From NCBI RefSeq assembly GCF_000420405.1, contig NZ_ATUW01000001.1, positions 29,072 to 93,071 on the forward strand: a stretch of 64,000 nt of DNA. Direction: 5' to 3'. The position numbers were made by a program, and so were the translations under genes. Origin of the DNA: Winkia neuii subsp. neuii DSM 8576. Its GTDB lineage: Bacteria > Actinomycetota > Actinomycetes > Actinomycetales > Actinomycetaceae. Positions within the stretch are counted from its first letter, which is position 1, and the number at the start of each line of letters is the position of its first letter. Below the pieces are notes generated by a model. The model saw nothing but the letters and a program-made list of their open reading frames with translations. It was not told the DNA's origin and made no database searches. Positions 52,172 through 61,267 of the stretch are shown here, piece by piece.

Positions 52172-52605
52172 GGCCCCACCTGCTCAATCCGCGCGGTCAG
52201 CGCTGTTTTCATGGCTTCGATCGCACCACGCCGCGTTTGCGACCGTGTGGGTGCAAGGAACGGGCGTGCAGGCTGGTTGGAGCGGCCGTGTTCGAGGACG
52301 TTGGCGATCAACGCATTCGCTCTGTCGTCCCGGCGGTTTTCAGCAAAACCGACCTTAATATTGTGATCACCTCGGCTGTTGACTTTCACCGAGGTCGTAC
52401 CAAGCGCGCTGAGTAGTTGCCCGGTTGACCGCGAGGCTTGCTTGGTGGCACGTCCGATCGCGCCCGTGAGGTTTGCTCGCATGCGCGGCTCAACCACCGC
52501 GGCTCCCGCCTCAAGCACCTCATCAGCAGAGGTTTCGAGCACACGGCTGGCAGCATTGAGGGAATCAATGAACGCGTTCGGCAAGCGAATCTGCACTCGA
52601 GCCAT
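52168..52605 (-). CDS. HK97 gp10-family head-tail component
   Basis: A 145-residue protein (ARVQIRLPNAFIDSLNAASR, ... AAVVEPRMRANLTGAIGRAT, NKIKVGF-like HNIKVGFAE, GRSNQPARPFLAPT). The RPFLAP motif near the C-terminus is typical of the gp10-like family. Start at 52605 (MARV), overlapping the head-closure gene by 41 nt. Confidence 0.82.
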   Translation of the reverse strand: MARVQIRLPNAFIDSLNAASRVLETSADEVLEAGAAVVEPRMRANLTGAIGRATKQASRSTGQLLSALGTTSVKVNSRGDHNIKVGFAENRRDDRANALIANVLEHGRSNQPARPFLAPTRSQTRRGAIEAMKTALTARIEQVGP

Positions 52606-52936
52606 GGGCGTCTCCATCGGGCGTGGTCTGGTGGGCAAGAATCTCGACATACCTGCCGATCACCTCAACTGCGTCAATCGCATACCGCCCATCCGGGCCA
52701 CTGATCTCCATATCAGTGGTCACGGACAGTCCGGGAAAAGATCTGATGCGGAAGAGAACGTCAGCCTGTGAGTACGCTGCCCGATTCACCCATGCGCTCG
52801 ATGCGTGCCGCACCTCGATCTGCGCCCGCACCGTCGCCTTCACTTCATCGCGCGTGGTGGTGAACCCCGCCTTATCCCGAACAACCGTCGGCTGGATGAG
52901 GTCGATGGTGGTGCGCATGGATCCCAAAGAAGCCAT
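52565..52936 (-). CDS. Phage head closure protein
   Basis: A 123-residue protein with the beta-barrel pattern of SPP1 gp16-like head closure proteins (MRTTIDLIQPTVVRDKAGFT, ... VRAQIEVRHASSAWVNRAAY, EISGPDGRYAIDAVEVIGRY). It seals the connector and binds the tail. Its tail, beyond residue ~105, overlaps the next gene. Confidence 0.8.
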   Translation of the reverse strand: MASLGSMRTTIDLIQPTVVRDKAGFTTTRDEVKATVRAQIEVRHASSAWVNRAAYSQADVLFRIRSFPGLSVTTDMEISGPDGRYAIDAVEVIGRYVEILAHQTTPDGDAHGSSADSLAERVH

Positions 52937-52940
52937 TGGT

Positions 52941-53258
52941 CTACACCTTCCAATCCCGGTCCAGGCGCAGCAGATTGTTCACCGCGTTCCACACTGCCCG
53001 AGCCGCATCTGGTTTATCTGTCCAGAATCCTGCTGTGGAACCATCACGCGACTCGTAGAAATGGGAGGCGAGCATGACAATGCCCTGCCTGGTTGCCCCG
53101 CTCATTTCATTCTTTTCGTAGTGGTTTTCGGGCAGGTGCTGGAAGGAACATGCGTAGGAGGTAGCCGCATTGATCAGCGCGCCGATCAATTGATCGTCAT
53201 CGTCAAAGGTGATGAGCAGATTCGCCTTCACCTGATCGATAAGCTCTGTTGTGGTCAT
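52941..53258 (-). CDS. Phage head-tail connector protein (gp6-like)
   Basis: A 105-residue mostly helical protein: TTTELIDQVKANLLITFDDD, DQLIGALINAATSYACSFQH, IVMLASHFYESRD, VNNLLRL. This is the gp6/Phage_connect_1 pattern, an adaptor below the portal. Start at ATG 53258, following RBS AGGAGG; ATG-like at 53267 adds three residues. Confidence 0.85.
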   Translation of the reverse strand: MTTTELIDQVKANLLITFDDDDQLIGALINAATSYACSFQHLPENHYEKNEMSGATRQGIVMLASHFYESRDGSTAGFWTDKPDAARAVWNAVNNLLRLDRDWKV

Positions 53259-53288
53259 TGCGACCACCTCCTTCCACTGTCGCCGGGG

Positions 53289-54518
53289 TTATGCGGTGGT
53301 CTTTTGGGTTAGCAGCTTGACTGCTTCGGGTAGGACGAGTTTGCCGTCCAGTCGCTGGGAGGCCAGGAATCCGACCTGTCCGGTGGTGGCGAACAGTTCG
53401 TTGAGCCGCTTGAACGAGCGGCCTTGTCGGTCGGCGATCCAGTAATACGACAAGTCACCGAAGGCTATGCTCTTAGCCCCCGACTTAATCTCCGGAATGA
53501 ACGTGGACGTGTGAACCGGGCGACCAAGAACCAGATCCGGCGTTCCAGCAGTCAACGCTGGCTGCCACAAGTACTGGCCGTTACCATCCTTGAGCTTACG
53601 GATGGTTTTCACAGTGGAATCGTTCATCAGCCATACCGCGTTCTTGCGGTACGGGGCGCGCAGGGAATAGTGCAGGTCGATGAGCTCATCAGCGGTAATG
53701 TCGGTGGCCTTGCCCGTGGTCACCGCCTTCTCGCCACCGCCAGATGCTGCGAAGATGCCGGTGGGTTTGCCCTTTCCGTCTCCGGTGAGGAAGGCTTCTT
53801 CCTCGGCAGCGCCGATACGGCGAGCAAACTCCGCTGCTAGGTACTGCTCGACATTAAACGCGCTGTCATTGAGTAGCTCTTCGCTGATTTTGAGGAAGGT
53901 GCCGAGCTTAAACGCACTCAATGTGACCTGCGTGAAGGCCTCATCGGATTCGGTATACGGCTTGCCTTCATCGAGCCACCCGGCAGTGCCATGGGTAGAG
54001 ACGACCGGGATCTTCCGATCCCCGCTGGTGGTTTGAATGACCTTCGCCAGGGAGCGCATGATGTTCTGATCTTCAAGTGAGGAGATCAGCGTGCGTTCGA
54101 ACTCGTCGGGCACCAGATAGCCGCCTTCAGTATCGACGCCCTCGGACAGGGCGTTGCGTACTTCCATCGGAGAAGCGTTGAGCCGCATCGCATCCCAGAA
54201 GGCTCGCTTATAGGAAGCTGAAGCGCGTGGGGTCATGGGTTTGACCTCGTCATTGTCGGGGTTGATGCCGGGCATGGAGGTCAGCGGTGTGTTGGTTGCC
54301 TTAGCGAGGTCGGCGTCGCGGCGCAAGGCACGTTCAGAGCGTGCGATCTCGTTGGTGAGTCGGTCGATTTCGGCCTCCATCTTCGCGTAAGCCCGATCGT
54401 CTTCAGCAGACAGGCAACCGGTGCTGGTGTCGCGGCGCTCATCGAGGAAGGCCTTCGCCTTCTCCCAAACATCTGCGCGCTTGGTGCGAAGATCAGAAAC
54501 AGAAAGTGAAGTAGACAT
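53289..54518 (-). CDS. Phage major capsid protein, HK97 family
   Basis: A 409-residue precursor. Residues ~1-105 form the charged coiled-coil scaffold domain (delta), followed by the mature capsid, with SEGVDTEGGYLVPDEFERTL, LKISEELLNDSAFNVEQYLA, EEAFLTGDGKGKPTGIFAA and QRLDGKLVLPEAVKLL. Processing by the upstream protease is expected around residues 100-115, but the site is not certain. Confidence 0.95.
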   Translation of the reverse strand: MSTSLSVSDLRTKRADVWEKAKAFLDERRDTSTGCLSAEDDRAYAKMEAEIDRLTNEIARSERALRRDADLAKATNTPLTSMPGINPDNDEVKPMTPRASASYKRAFWDAMRLNASPMEVRNALSEGVDTEGGYLVPDEFERTLISSLEDQNIMRSLAKVIQTTSGDRKIPVVSTHGTAGWLDEGKPYTESDEAFTQVTLSAFKLGTFLKISEELLNDSAFNVEQYLAAEFARRIGAAEEEAFLTGDGKGKPTGIFAASGGGEKAVTTGKATDITADELIDLHYSLRAPYRKNAVWLMNDSTVKTIRKLKDGNGQYLWQPALTAGTPDLVLGRPVHTSTFIPEIKSGAKSIAFGDLSYYWIADRQGRSFKRLNELFATTGQVGFLASQRLDGKLVLPEAVKLLTQKTTA

Positions 54519-54532
54519 GGATATTGGTCCTT

Positions 54533-55396
54533 TCAGTGGGGTTGATTGATCAATTCGGCGTACAAATCACAAACCCGCCGACCAACAGGCACGGCGGGCG
54601 TAACGGTGGGGCGTGGTGGTCGCACCGGCCTCGGCGGTGAGGAGGCGGTCAGATGCGCGATGAGCTTTTGTTCGGAGGCGCGGCGGGAAAACACCGTGCC
54701 TTGTCCCGCGTTCTTGGGTGAGAACGGCGGACGCTTCAACTCTTCGCCCTCGTCATCGGGTTCGTCTGGGGAGTCGACTTCGTCCTCATCGTCTTCTAGT
54801 TCTTCGTCCGGCTTAACGTTGAAGGCCGGGCTACGTTCACCTGTCAAGAGTTCGTCGGCAAAACCCATATCGATCGCGGCCCGAGCATCCATCCACGTCT
54901 CAGCATCCATGAGCTTGGACAGCTTCGCCCGACTCAGGTTCGTCTTCTCCTGATACGCATTCAGGATCGATTCTTTGACCGAATCAAGCATGCTCATCGC
55001 ACGTGCGAGTTCGTCCTTATCGCCAACCGCCATCGTCGCAGGGTTGTGAATCATCAACATCGACACCGGACTCATAGCCACGGTGGATGCTGCCATTGCG
55101 ATCACAGACGCAGCAGATGCGGCGATGCCATCGATATTGACGGTGACTGTGCCTGGGTAGTCGATGAGCATGTTGTAGATCTGCGCCGCAGCCACAACAT
55201 CACCACCAGGCGAATTGAGCCAGATAGTCACCGGCCCAGACCCAGCATTCAACTCACTAGCGAAGATTCCCGGCGTGACATCGTCATCGAACCAGGATTC
55301 TTCAGCGATCGTGCCGCTAATGCGCAAAACCCGGACTGCATCTGCGTCCGGGTCAGTTGATGGCTCTGGTGTGAGCCAGTTCCAAAAACGTATCAT
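54533..55396 (-). CDS. Head maturation protease, ClpP-related
   Basis: A 287-residue protease. The ClpP-like fold is visible: VTIWLNSPGGDVVAAAQIYN, the nucleophile segment GIAASAASVIAMAASTVAMS and the His in MLMIHNPATMAVGD. The C-terminal ~90 residues are acidic/Pro-rich and low-complexity, probably disordered. Overlaps portal by 4 bp. It processes capsid precursors. Confidence 0.92.
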   Translation of the reverse strand: MIRFWNWLTPEPSTDPDADAVRVLRISGTIAEESWFDDDVTPGIFASELNAGSGPVTIWLNSPGGDVVAAAQIYNMLIDYPGTVTVNIDGIAASAASVIAMAASTVAMSPVSMLMIHNPATMAVGDKDELARAMSMLDSVKESILNAYQEKTNLSRAKLSKLMDAETWMDARAAIDMGFADELLTGERSPAFNVKPDEELEDDEDEVDSPDEPDDEGEELKRPPFSPKNAGQGTVFSRRASEQKLIAHLTASSPPRPVRPPRPTVTPAVPVGRRVCDLYAELINQPH

Positions 55397-56694
55397 ATCC
55401 TCCTCCTTACAGAAGCTTCACTCATAGGTTCCTCAGCCGGTTCAGGCTCCGGTTCAGACTCGGTTGTCTGCGCGTATGCCCCTGCGAGACTGAGCGGGAG
55501 CATGTTCCCGTTGACGAGGTAGAGGTCGCCGCCAGCCTCGATGCTGATGCGGTCGAGGTTTTCTAGTTCGCGGATATCGTTGGCGCTCATCCACCCGTTC
55601 TGCCGTGCCACCGCATAACCATTCATTCGGGATTCGTAATCCCCACGTAGCAAGCCTTCGAGGTTGAACTTCACATACACGCCAGGCTTTTCACGCGGGG
55701 TGAGGAGTGTTTTGGTGATGGCTTGTTCGAAGCGGATCACCCACGGGTCCAACGTGTACTTCACAAACTCCAACGACTGCTGCTCAATATTGGAAAACGA
55801 GGATTTTTCGAGGTCGCCGATCATGTGCGGGGGTATGCGGAAGATTCGAGCAATTTCGTTGATCTGAAACTTCCTCGTTTCAAGGAATTGAGCTTGTTCT
55901 GGGCTGACGGAGATGGGCGTGTATTTCATGCCTTCCTCGAGCACAGCGATCTTGTTGCCGTTCCTCGCTCCGCCGAACGTGGACTGCCAGGACTCCCTAA
56001 CGCGCACGGGGTCTTTGATCGTACCCGGGTGCTCGAGCACACCACCAGGAGCCGCGCCGTTGGCAAAGAATGACGCGCCGTAGTCTTCGGTAGCCTGCGC
56101 CAAGCCGATGGCGTTCTTCGCCATTGCAATCGGGCTATAACCGACCAGCCCGTCAAAGCCCAGCCCTGGGATATGGAGCACGTCGCGGGCTTGCAAGGTG
56201 ACGGTTTCGAACCTTCCTGTTGGTTCGTCCCATGTGCGTTGATACTCGTAGTACAACCTGCCCGCCTCGTCACGCCCGACCGTCATCCTGTTGGGCATGA
56301 GCGGATACAAGCCGATGATTTCGTCGCGGCCGTTGCGGATCACTTGCGCGAACGCATTACCCCAGAGCAGCAAGTGGGTCATGAGGGTTTCTCGGAACAC
56401 GAAGGATGTCATCTCGGGGTTAGGTTCATCATGCAACAGCGGGTATAAGGGGTGGTCGAGAGCTTTTTCCTTGCCGCCACCGTCCTTGTAACGGTATACG
56501 TGCAGTGGTAGCCCGGCTATCGCCTCAGCCAAAATCCGCACGCAGCTGTAGACGGCGGTCATTTGCATCGCGCTGCGTTCCGTTACCGGACGGCCAGAGC
56601 TCGTTGCCCCGAAGAAAAAGCTGTAGCCAGAGCTGATCGCGTGATCGTCAGCGGAGCGGGTGGTGTCGCCACGCAGCCAATTCAGAAAACTCAT
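55393..56694 (-). CDS. Phage portal protein, HK97 family
   Basis: A 433-residue portal subunit (MSFLNWLRGDTTRSADDHAI, TAVYSCVRILAEAIAGLPLH, LMTHLLLWGNAFAQVIRNG, RIPPHMIGDLEKSSFSNIEQ). Twelve copies form the DNA-packaging channel. Start at 56694 with RBS AAAGGA; upstream the strand switches to a moron gene. Confidence 0.94.
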   Translation of the reverse strand: MSFLNWLRGDTTRSADDHAISSGYSFFFGATSSGRPVTERSAMQMTAVYSCVRILAEAIAGLPLHVYRYKDGGGKEKALDHPLYPLLHDEPNPEMTSFVFRETLMTHLLLWGNAFAQVIRNGRDEIIGLYPLMPNRMTVGRDEAGRLYYEYQRTWDEPTGRFETVTLQARDVLHIPGLGFDGLVGYSPIAMAKNAIGLAQATEDYGASFFANGAAPGGVLEHPGTIKDPVRVRESWQSTFGGARNGNKIAVLEEGMKYTPISVSPEQAQFLETRKFQINEIARIFRIPPHMIGDLEKSSFSNIEQQSLEFVKYTLDPWVIRFEQAITKTLLTPREKPGVYVKFNLEGLLRGDYESRMNGYAVARQNGWMSANDIRELENLDRISIEAGGDLYLVNGNMLPLSLAGAYAQTTESEPEPEPAEEPMSEASVRRRI

Positions 56695-56712
56695 GCGGTG
56701 TCCTTTCACATG

Positions 56713-56727
56713 TAAAATTGGAATATG
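56713..56727 (+). promoter_or_regulatory. Leaderless-type promoter of moron 2
   Basis: TAAAAT (56713-56718) ends 6 nt before the ATG at 56725; transcription would start at or near the first codon. The block around the start (TTGGAATATGAAAG) resembles that at 63795-63808 (CTGGAATACGTGAAAG). Confidence 0.5.
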
Positions 56728-57096
56728 AAAGCGCCCTCAAAACAGTCGTGGGCACTGATGAGTGTCCTGCTAGCGGCATTTTGGTTGTTGCCGCTCATTT
56801 CCATGTGGATCAGCAGGCTGAGCGATCCCAACGCCAAGTGGTTCATCGCATTGCTCTTCCTCGCGTTTCCACTACTAACCATCGTTTTGAGCGTTATCGA
56901 TGGGGCACGCCACGGGTTCGGCTGGTGGTGGCTACTGGCCCCGTTCGCAGGGTTCTTGACCACACTGTTCGTGTACTACAACGATTCAGCCCTCATCTAC
57001 GGCGTCGCCTACTCGATCTTGGGACTGATCGGCACAGGCATCGGTGCGTTCATCCATGAGCGTGCTCACAGCACGAGTAGGCCGCGCTCGTCATAA
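56725..57096 (+). CDS. Four-helix membrane protein (moron)
   Basis: A 123-residue protein with four transmembrane helices (ALMSVLLAAFWLLPLISMWI, FIALLFLAFPLLTIVLSVI, FGWWWLLAPFAGFLTTLFVY, GVAYSILGLIGTGIGAFI). It lies between portal and terminase on the opposite strand; its last 31 nt overlap the terminase 3' end. No ribosome-binding site is visible, in line with a leaderless message. It might affect superinfection or host envelope; unknown. Confidence 0.75.
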   Translation: MKAPSKQSWALMSVLLAAFWLLPLISMWISRLSDPNAKWFIALLFLAFPLLTIVLSVIDGARHGFGWWWLLAPFAGFLTTLFVYYNDSALIYGVAYSILGLIGTGIGAFIHERAHSTSRPRSS

Positions 57097-58670
57097 ACAC
57101 TGCCGCTGACACGCCCGCTGCCGTTTCGGATGGCGCGGTCGAGGGCCATGATTGTTGCGACCACGCCGTCGATTTTCTCCGTGGACTTTTGTTTGTCGGG
57201 TTTGATGTTTCCTGCTGGGTCGGTGCGTACGTGAATGTTGTCAACCATCCACGACAGGACCGGGTGCCCACCATGAGCAAGGCGTCCTTCAAGCGCCAGC
57301 TTCATCAATTCCTTCGAGGGCGGGCTCATGTCTTTGAAGCCTTGCCCGAAGGGAACGACGGTGAAGCCGAGTCCTTCGAGGTTTTGGCTCATTTGGACTG
57401 CGCCCCAACGGTCGAAAGCAATCTCGCGAATATCGAAGCGTTCACCGAGTTGCTCGATGAAGGTTTCGATCGCGCCGTAGTGGACGACGTTGCCCTCCGT
57501 GGTTTGCAGGAAGCCTTGCTGTTGCCATAGGTCGTAGGGCACGTGGTCACGGTTAACGCGGAGTTTGAGGTTGTCTTCGGGGATCCAAAACCATGGCGCG
57601 ATCACGTACTTGTTCTCCCCGGTTTCGGGTGGGAAGACGAGCACGAACGCGGTGATGTCGGTTGTGGAGGCAAGGTCGAGACCGCCGTAACAAACACGCC
57701 CCTCAAGCTCCGCTAAGTCTACTGGGGTGTTGTTTTGATTCCACACGTGCATGGGCATCCAGCGCACCGACTGCTTCACCCACTGATTCAAACGCAACTG
57801 CCTGAACGTGTTCTCCTCAGCAGGATTCTGCCTGGCCGAGGTGCAGGCTTGGCGGACTTTCTCGATCGGGACAGTGATCCCTAAGCTCGGATTAGCCTTA
57901 TGCCACACGGCCTCGTCGGTCCAATCATCATCTTGCGCCGCCCCATAGATCACCGGGTAGAACGTCGGGTCGTGCTTTTTGCCATCTAGGATGTCTTGGG
58001 CTTTTTGGTGTTGCTCATAACAAATGCTATGCGTGTCGGTACCCGCTGTCGTGATCAAGAAGTACAGCGGCTGGGTGCGCGCATCCCCACTGCCTTTGGT
58101 CATCACGTCGAAGAGCGCCCGGTTGGGTTGGGTGTGTAGCTCATCGAATACCACGCCGGAGATGTTGAATCCGTGCTTCGAATACGCCTCCGCACTCAAG
58201 ACTTGGTAGAAGGAGTTGGTGGGCTTATAGATGATTCGCTTCTGCGAGGCAAGAATCTTGACACGTTTGGATAGCGCTGGACTCATGCGGATCATGTCCG
58301 CCGCAACCTCGAACACAATGGATGCCTGCTGACGGTCTGCCGCGCAGCCATAGACTTCGGCGCGTTCTTCACCATCCCCGCAGGTGAGTAGTAGCGCGAC
58401 TGCTGCGGCGAGCTCACTTTTGCCCATCTTCTTGGGAATCTCGACGTAGGCGGTGGTGAATTGGCGGTAGCCGTCTTCTTTGACGGCGCCGAACAGGTCA
58501 CGGATGATTTGCTCTTGCCAGTCGATGAGCTGGAAGGGCTGTCCTGCCCACCGGCCTTTCGTATGCTTTAACGCTTGGATGAACGCGACCGCAAAGTCGG
58601 CTCGGCGTTTGTCATAGCGCGAGCTTTCAGCCATGAACCGGGTCGGGTGATATTCAGCTAGCTGACGCAT
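57066..58670 (-). CDS. Terminase large subunit
   Basis: A 534-residue packaging motor. ATPase part: Walker A-like VEIPKKMGKSELAAAVALLL and Walker B VVFDELHTQPN; nuclease part: GGLDLASTTDITAF, EIAFDRWGAVQM and a late Asp in KSTEKIDGVVATIMALDRA. It resembles the HK97/P27-associated Terminase_1 group. Its small-subunit partner is not identified in the window. Confidence 0.95.
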   Translation of the reverse strand: MRQLAEYHPTRFMAESSRYDKRRADFAVAFIQALKHTKGRWAGQPFQLIDWQEQIIRDLFGAVKEDGYRQFTTAYVEIPKKMGKSELAAAVALLLTCGDGEERAEVYGCAADRQQASIVFEVAADMIRMSPALSKRVKILASQKRIIYKPTNSFYQVLSAEAYSKHGFNISGVVFDELHTQPNRALFDVMTKGSGDARTQPLYFLITTAGTDTHSICYEQHQKAQDILDGKKHDPTFYPVIYGAAQDDDWTDEAVWHKANPSLGITVPIEKVRQACTSARQNPAEENTFRQLRLNQWVKQSVRWMPMHVWNQNNTPVDLAELEGRVCYGGLDLASTTDITAFVLVFPPETGENKYVIAPWFWIPEDNLKLRVNRDHVPYDLWQQQGFLQTTEGNVVHYGAIETFIEQLGERFDIREIAFDRWGAVQMSQNLEGLGFTVVPFGQGFKDMSPPSKELMKLALEGRLAHGGHPVLSWMVDNIHVRTDPAGNIKPDKQKSTEKIDGVVATIMALDRAIRNGSGRVSGSVYDERGLLVL

Positions 58671-58745
58671 ACGAATCAGTTACCTTCTGTTGGTTAAAAA
58701 GTCAGTTGCTACCGGCGATAGCAGGTGCCCTCGTATCCAGTGGGG

Positions 58746-59039
58746 CTAGGCTTTAGGCAGATTAGCTAACGCCCAGGCGATCGCATGTCCAGCGTCAGCG
58801 AAAAGGTGGTCTGACTCAGCTATGAGTTCGAGTTCGCATTCTGCGCGGCCTTTCGAGTTAGGCCCGAACCCGCTGACGGGTTCTTCCATCAACTGGTAGA
58901 TTTGGGCGTTGTTGCCAAATCCTTCAGTCTTGGTCCAGGTAGCAAAACTTGCTAGCGTGTAGTTCCCGTAGGCAAGAACCGTCCCGTAGGAATCGACGCG
59001 CATCTGCAGGGTTTCGCTGGTGACCTTGGTAGTGTTCAT
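58746..59039 (-). CDS. Hypothetical phage protein
   Basis: A 97-residue soluble alpha/beta protein (MNTTKVTSETLQMRVDSYGT, ... AECELELIAESDHLFADAGH, AIAWALANLPKA). I do not recognise it. It lies just upstream of the large terminase and, with the next gene, is in the place where a small terminase or HNH nuclease would be expected, but no such motif shows. Confidence 0.6.
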   Translation of the reverse strand: MNTTKVTSETLQMRVDSYGTVLAYGNYTLASFATWTKTEGFGNNAQIYQLMEEPVSGFGPNSKGRAECELELIAESDHLFADAGHAIAWALANLPKA

Positions 59040-59072
59040 GGCTGTTTCCTTATGTGTTGTGTACCGTTTCGG

Positions 59073-59122
59073 TATGTATATACAGCCATAGACCCGTCTA
59101 CTTATCCAGTCATTTTGCCGCC
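59073..59122. repeat. Prophage intergenic motif, copy 1
   Basis: Shares ATACAGCCATAGA and CTTATCCAGTCATTTT with 59691-59738; the two copies agree at most of about 48 positions. Each lies between the stop of one leftward gene and the start of the next. See findings. Confidence 0.65.
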
Positions 59123-59145
59123 TATTTTGCCTAATAAATAGTGGT

Positions 59146-59592
59146 TTACATCTCTTGGTTAGTGTTTATTAATGACGGGGTTTTCCACGCCGAATTACCC
59201 GAGAGCGGCTTAAGCAGGATTTTGCGAACCTCAGCATTCTTTTTACCGCTAAGTCCGATGCGGTAAAGCAGAGAGCGCAGTTCATACTTCTCATTACTTA
59301 CCTGGCTCGCACTGCGAGCGACCGTGCGGCGGATTCGTTTAGCGTATGCGACCAGCTCCGTTAAGAACTCGGTGTAGGCTGTGATCTTCTCAAACTCTGG
59401 CAGCTTATCCCACCAAGGAAAACTCACGCCTTCCTCGGTGGATCTGATGCTCAACTGGCTGGTTCCCAGGCTTTTGGAGATAAGGTCTGACTTTGCATTG
59501 ACAAGTTCAAGTAGCCTGTATAGTTCACGTTCATCAAGAATGGTCGGCAAAGTGATCACCAGCCCGTAGCCAGGGTCTTGCTTGCTACTCAT
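59146..59592 (-). CDS. Hypothetical phage protein
   Basis: A 148-residue protein, basic and largely helical (LYRLLELVNAKSDLISKSLG, TEFLTELVAYAKRIRRTVAR, YRIGLSGKKNAEVRKILLKP). No motif recognised. It stands between the C5 methyltransferase and the terminase block, where small terminase subunits often lie, but this is positional only. Confidence 0.6.
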   Translation of the reverse strand: MSSKQDPGYGLVITLPTILDERELYRLLELVNAKSDLISKSLGTSQLSIRSTEEGVSFPWWDKLPEFEKITAYTEFLTELVAYAKRIRRTVARSASQVSNEKYELRSLLYRIGLSGKKNAEVRKILLKPLSGNSAWKTPSLINTNQEM

Positions 59593-59690
59593 CGCTATTT
59601 ATCCCCCTTGCCGAGGTTTTCGATTTCTTCTAGATGAACATATAGCTGTCCTATCATCACCAAACCCTCTTTCTTGTGTTTTGTCTGGTC

Positions 59691-59738
59691 ATGTACATAC
59701 AGCCATAGATTCGCGGGCTTATCCAGTCATTTTCGCCT
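59691..59738. repeat. Prophage intergenic motif, copy 2
   Basis: Second copy of the motif at 59073-59122, between the C5 methyltransferase stop and the hypothetical gene start. Confidence 0.65.
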
Positions 59739-59743
59739 TAAAA

Positions 59744-61264
59744 TCAAGGAGTTTTAGTGGCCTCGGCCGCTATCTGGGAAAGCACGAATTCGGCGCACGG
59801 CAAAGCTATCCCGTTTCCCCACAGCTTGTATAACGCCCGATCTGTCACCGGGGCTGCGAGCCATTTGCGTACTTGGTTGCGGGTTTTAAGTTTTTTCAAT
59901 CCTTGTACCTTGCCCCAGCTGGCCCAGACCTGCCACCAATAATCCAGCACGTCTTCGCTCGGGTTCTCGATAGCGAGTCCGTCTGTCCAAATATCCGGGA
60001 ATCCTTGTAGGCGGGCACACTCAGTCGGGGTTAAGCGCCTCACGCGATAGTCAGGCACGCAAGGGTCGGTGACCAGGGGCGGCTCGGTCGAATCCGAAGC
60101 CAACAGGGCACCAGCAACATTCACGTTTCCTCGGCAGAAGAAGTCTGCCTTCGAGGCGCTCACAACGTCAGGTTCGACGATGGCGATGCCGCCTTGGTTA
60201 CAGGTCGGAGCTATCCCTGACGTATCGAGCGTCTTGGATACCTCGGTTGAATAACCGTACCTGCCCACTGCCGTGCCGCGTCCCTCATGTAACGCATTGA
60301 AACCGTAGGCGGTAGCGATGATGGGAGTATTGCCTCCGCCAGTGCTGTAACGAGCGGTCACGGTTGGCGCTATCTGGCATGGTCCGCCCACTCTGGCATC
60401 ATGAGGATGATGGTCAAACAATAGCGGCTCAATAATACTCTGGTCGTTACTGCATCCGAGCGTGCCCGACAGATTTGTTTGCACGAGCGGGCCTTTACCG
60501 CCACCCGGTTTACCTGCGCGCATCCGCAAGGTGAACACATCTAAGGATTTGCTTGCCTCGTGAGTGCCTGCTCGAGGATTGGAGGTAGCATTTTGCCTCT
60601 GGTCGCAGCCCTGCGTAAGATTCCCGCGCAGGCTCGTGGGCTCAAAGAGTATGTGTCCGGCACGCCCGCTTGCAAAATCTGCGATAAGGTAGATTCTTTT
60701 GCGTCGTTGGGGTACTCCGAAAAATTGCGCATCCAATACTCGCCACGCAATACTCCAGTGGTCTGCCACGATCGCTCCAGCTTTTTGCCATTTGTCAGCT
60801 CGAGGTAGGTCAGCCGCTGCTTGCTCGTCGACAACCGAGATGAGGTTTTGCAGGACGCTGTGGAAGTCTGCTCCTTTATTGCTTGAGAAGGCTCCGGGCA
60901 CGTTTTCCCAAACAGTGAATCTTGGATATAGACCATGACTTGCCTTTCTCATTTCTCTGATGACTCTGACGGCTTGGTGGAATAGGCCGGAGCGTTCGCC
61001 AGCTAAGCCTGCCCTTTTACCTGCCACCGACAGGTCTTGGCAAGGAGAACCAAACGTGACCACATCCACCGGCTCTAGCTGACTGCCGTCAATATCGCAG
61101 ATGTCGCCCAGGTGTTGCATTTGCGGAAGGCGCGTGGTGGTTACCAGGATCGGGAAGGGCTCAATCTCGCTCGCCCACACAGGTTCGATACCAACCTTGG
61201 TGGCGGCGAGTGGGAATCCTCCCGAGCCATCAAAAAGCGAGCCAAGCCTTAAAGTTTGTGCCAT
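59744..61264 (-). CDS. C5 cytosine DNA methyltransferase
   Basis: A 506-residue enzyme that methylates cytosine using SAM. Motif I LGSLFDGSGGFPLAATKVGI, motif IV FGSPCQDLSVAGKRAGL with catalytic Cys, motif VI WENVPGA, motif VIII QRRKRIY; a large variable target-recognition region (~215-390) and motif X near the end. No restriction endonuclease neighbour. Probably protects phage DNA from host restriction. Four nt from the N6-type methyltransferase stop. Confidence 0.93.
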   Translation of the reverse strand: MAQTLRLGSLFDGSGGFPLAATKVGIEPVWASEIEPFPILVTTTRLPQMQHLGDICDIDGSQLEPVDVVTFGSPCQDLSVAGKRAGLAGERSGLFHQAVRVIREMRKASHGLYPRFTVWENVPGAFSSNKGADFHSVLQNLISVVDEQAAADLPRADKWQKAGAIVADHWSIAWRVLDAQFFGVPQRRKRIYLIADFASGRAGHILFEPTSLRGNLTQGCDQRQNATSNPRAGTHEASKSLDVFTLRMRAGKPGGGKGPLVQTNLSGTLGCSNDQSIIEPLLFDHHPHDARVGGPCQIAPTVTARYSTGGGNTPIIATAYGFNALHEGRGTAVGRYGYSTEVSKTLDTSGIAPTCNQGGIAIVEPDVVSASKADFFCRGNVNVAGALLASDSTEPPLVTDPCVPDYRVRRLTPTECARLQGFPDIWTDGLAIENPSEDVLDYWWQVWASWGKVQGLKKLKTRNQVRKWLAAPVTDRALYKLWGNGIALPCAEFVLSQIAAEATKTP

Positions 61265-61267
61265 GGG

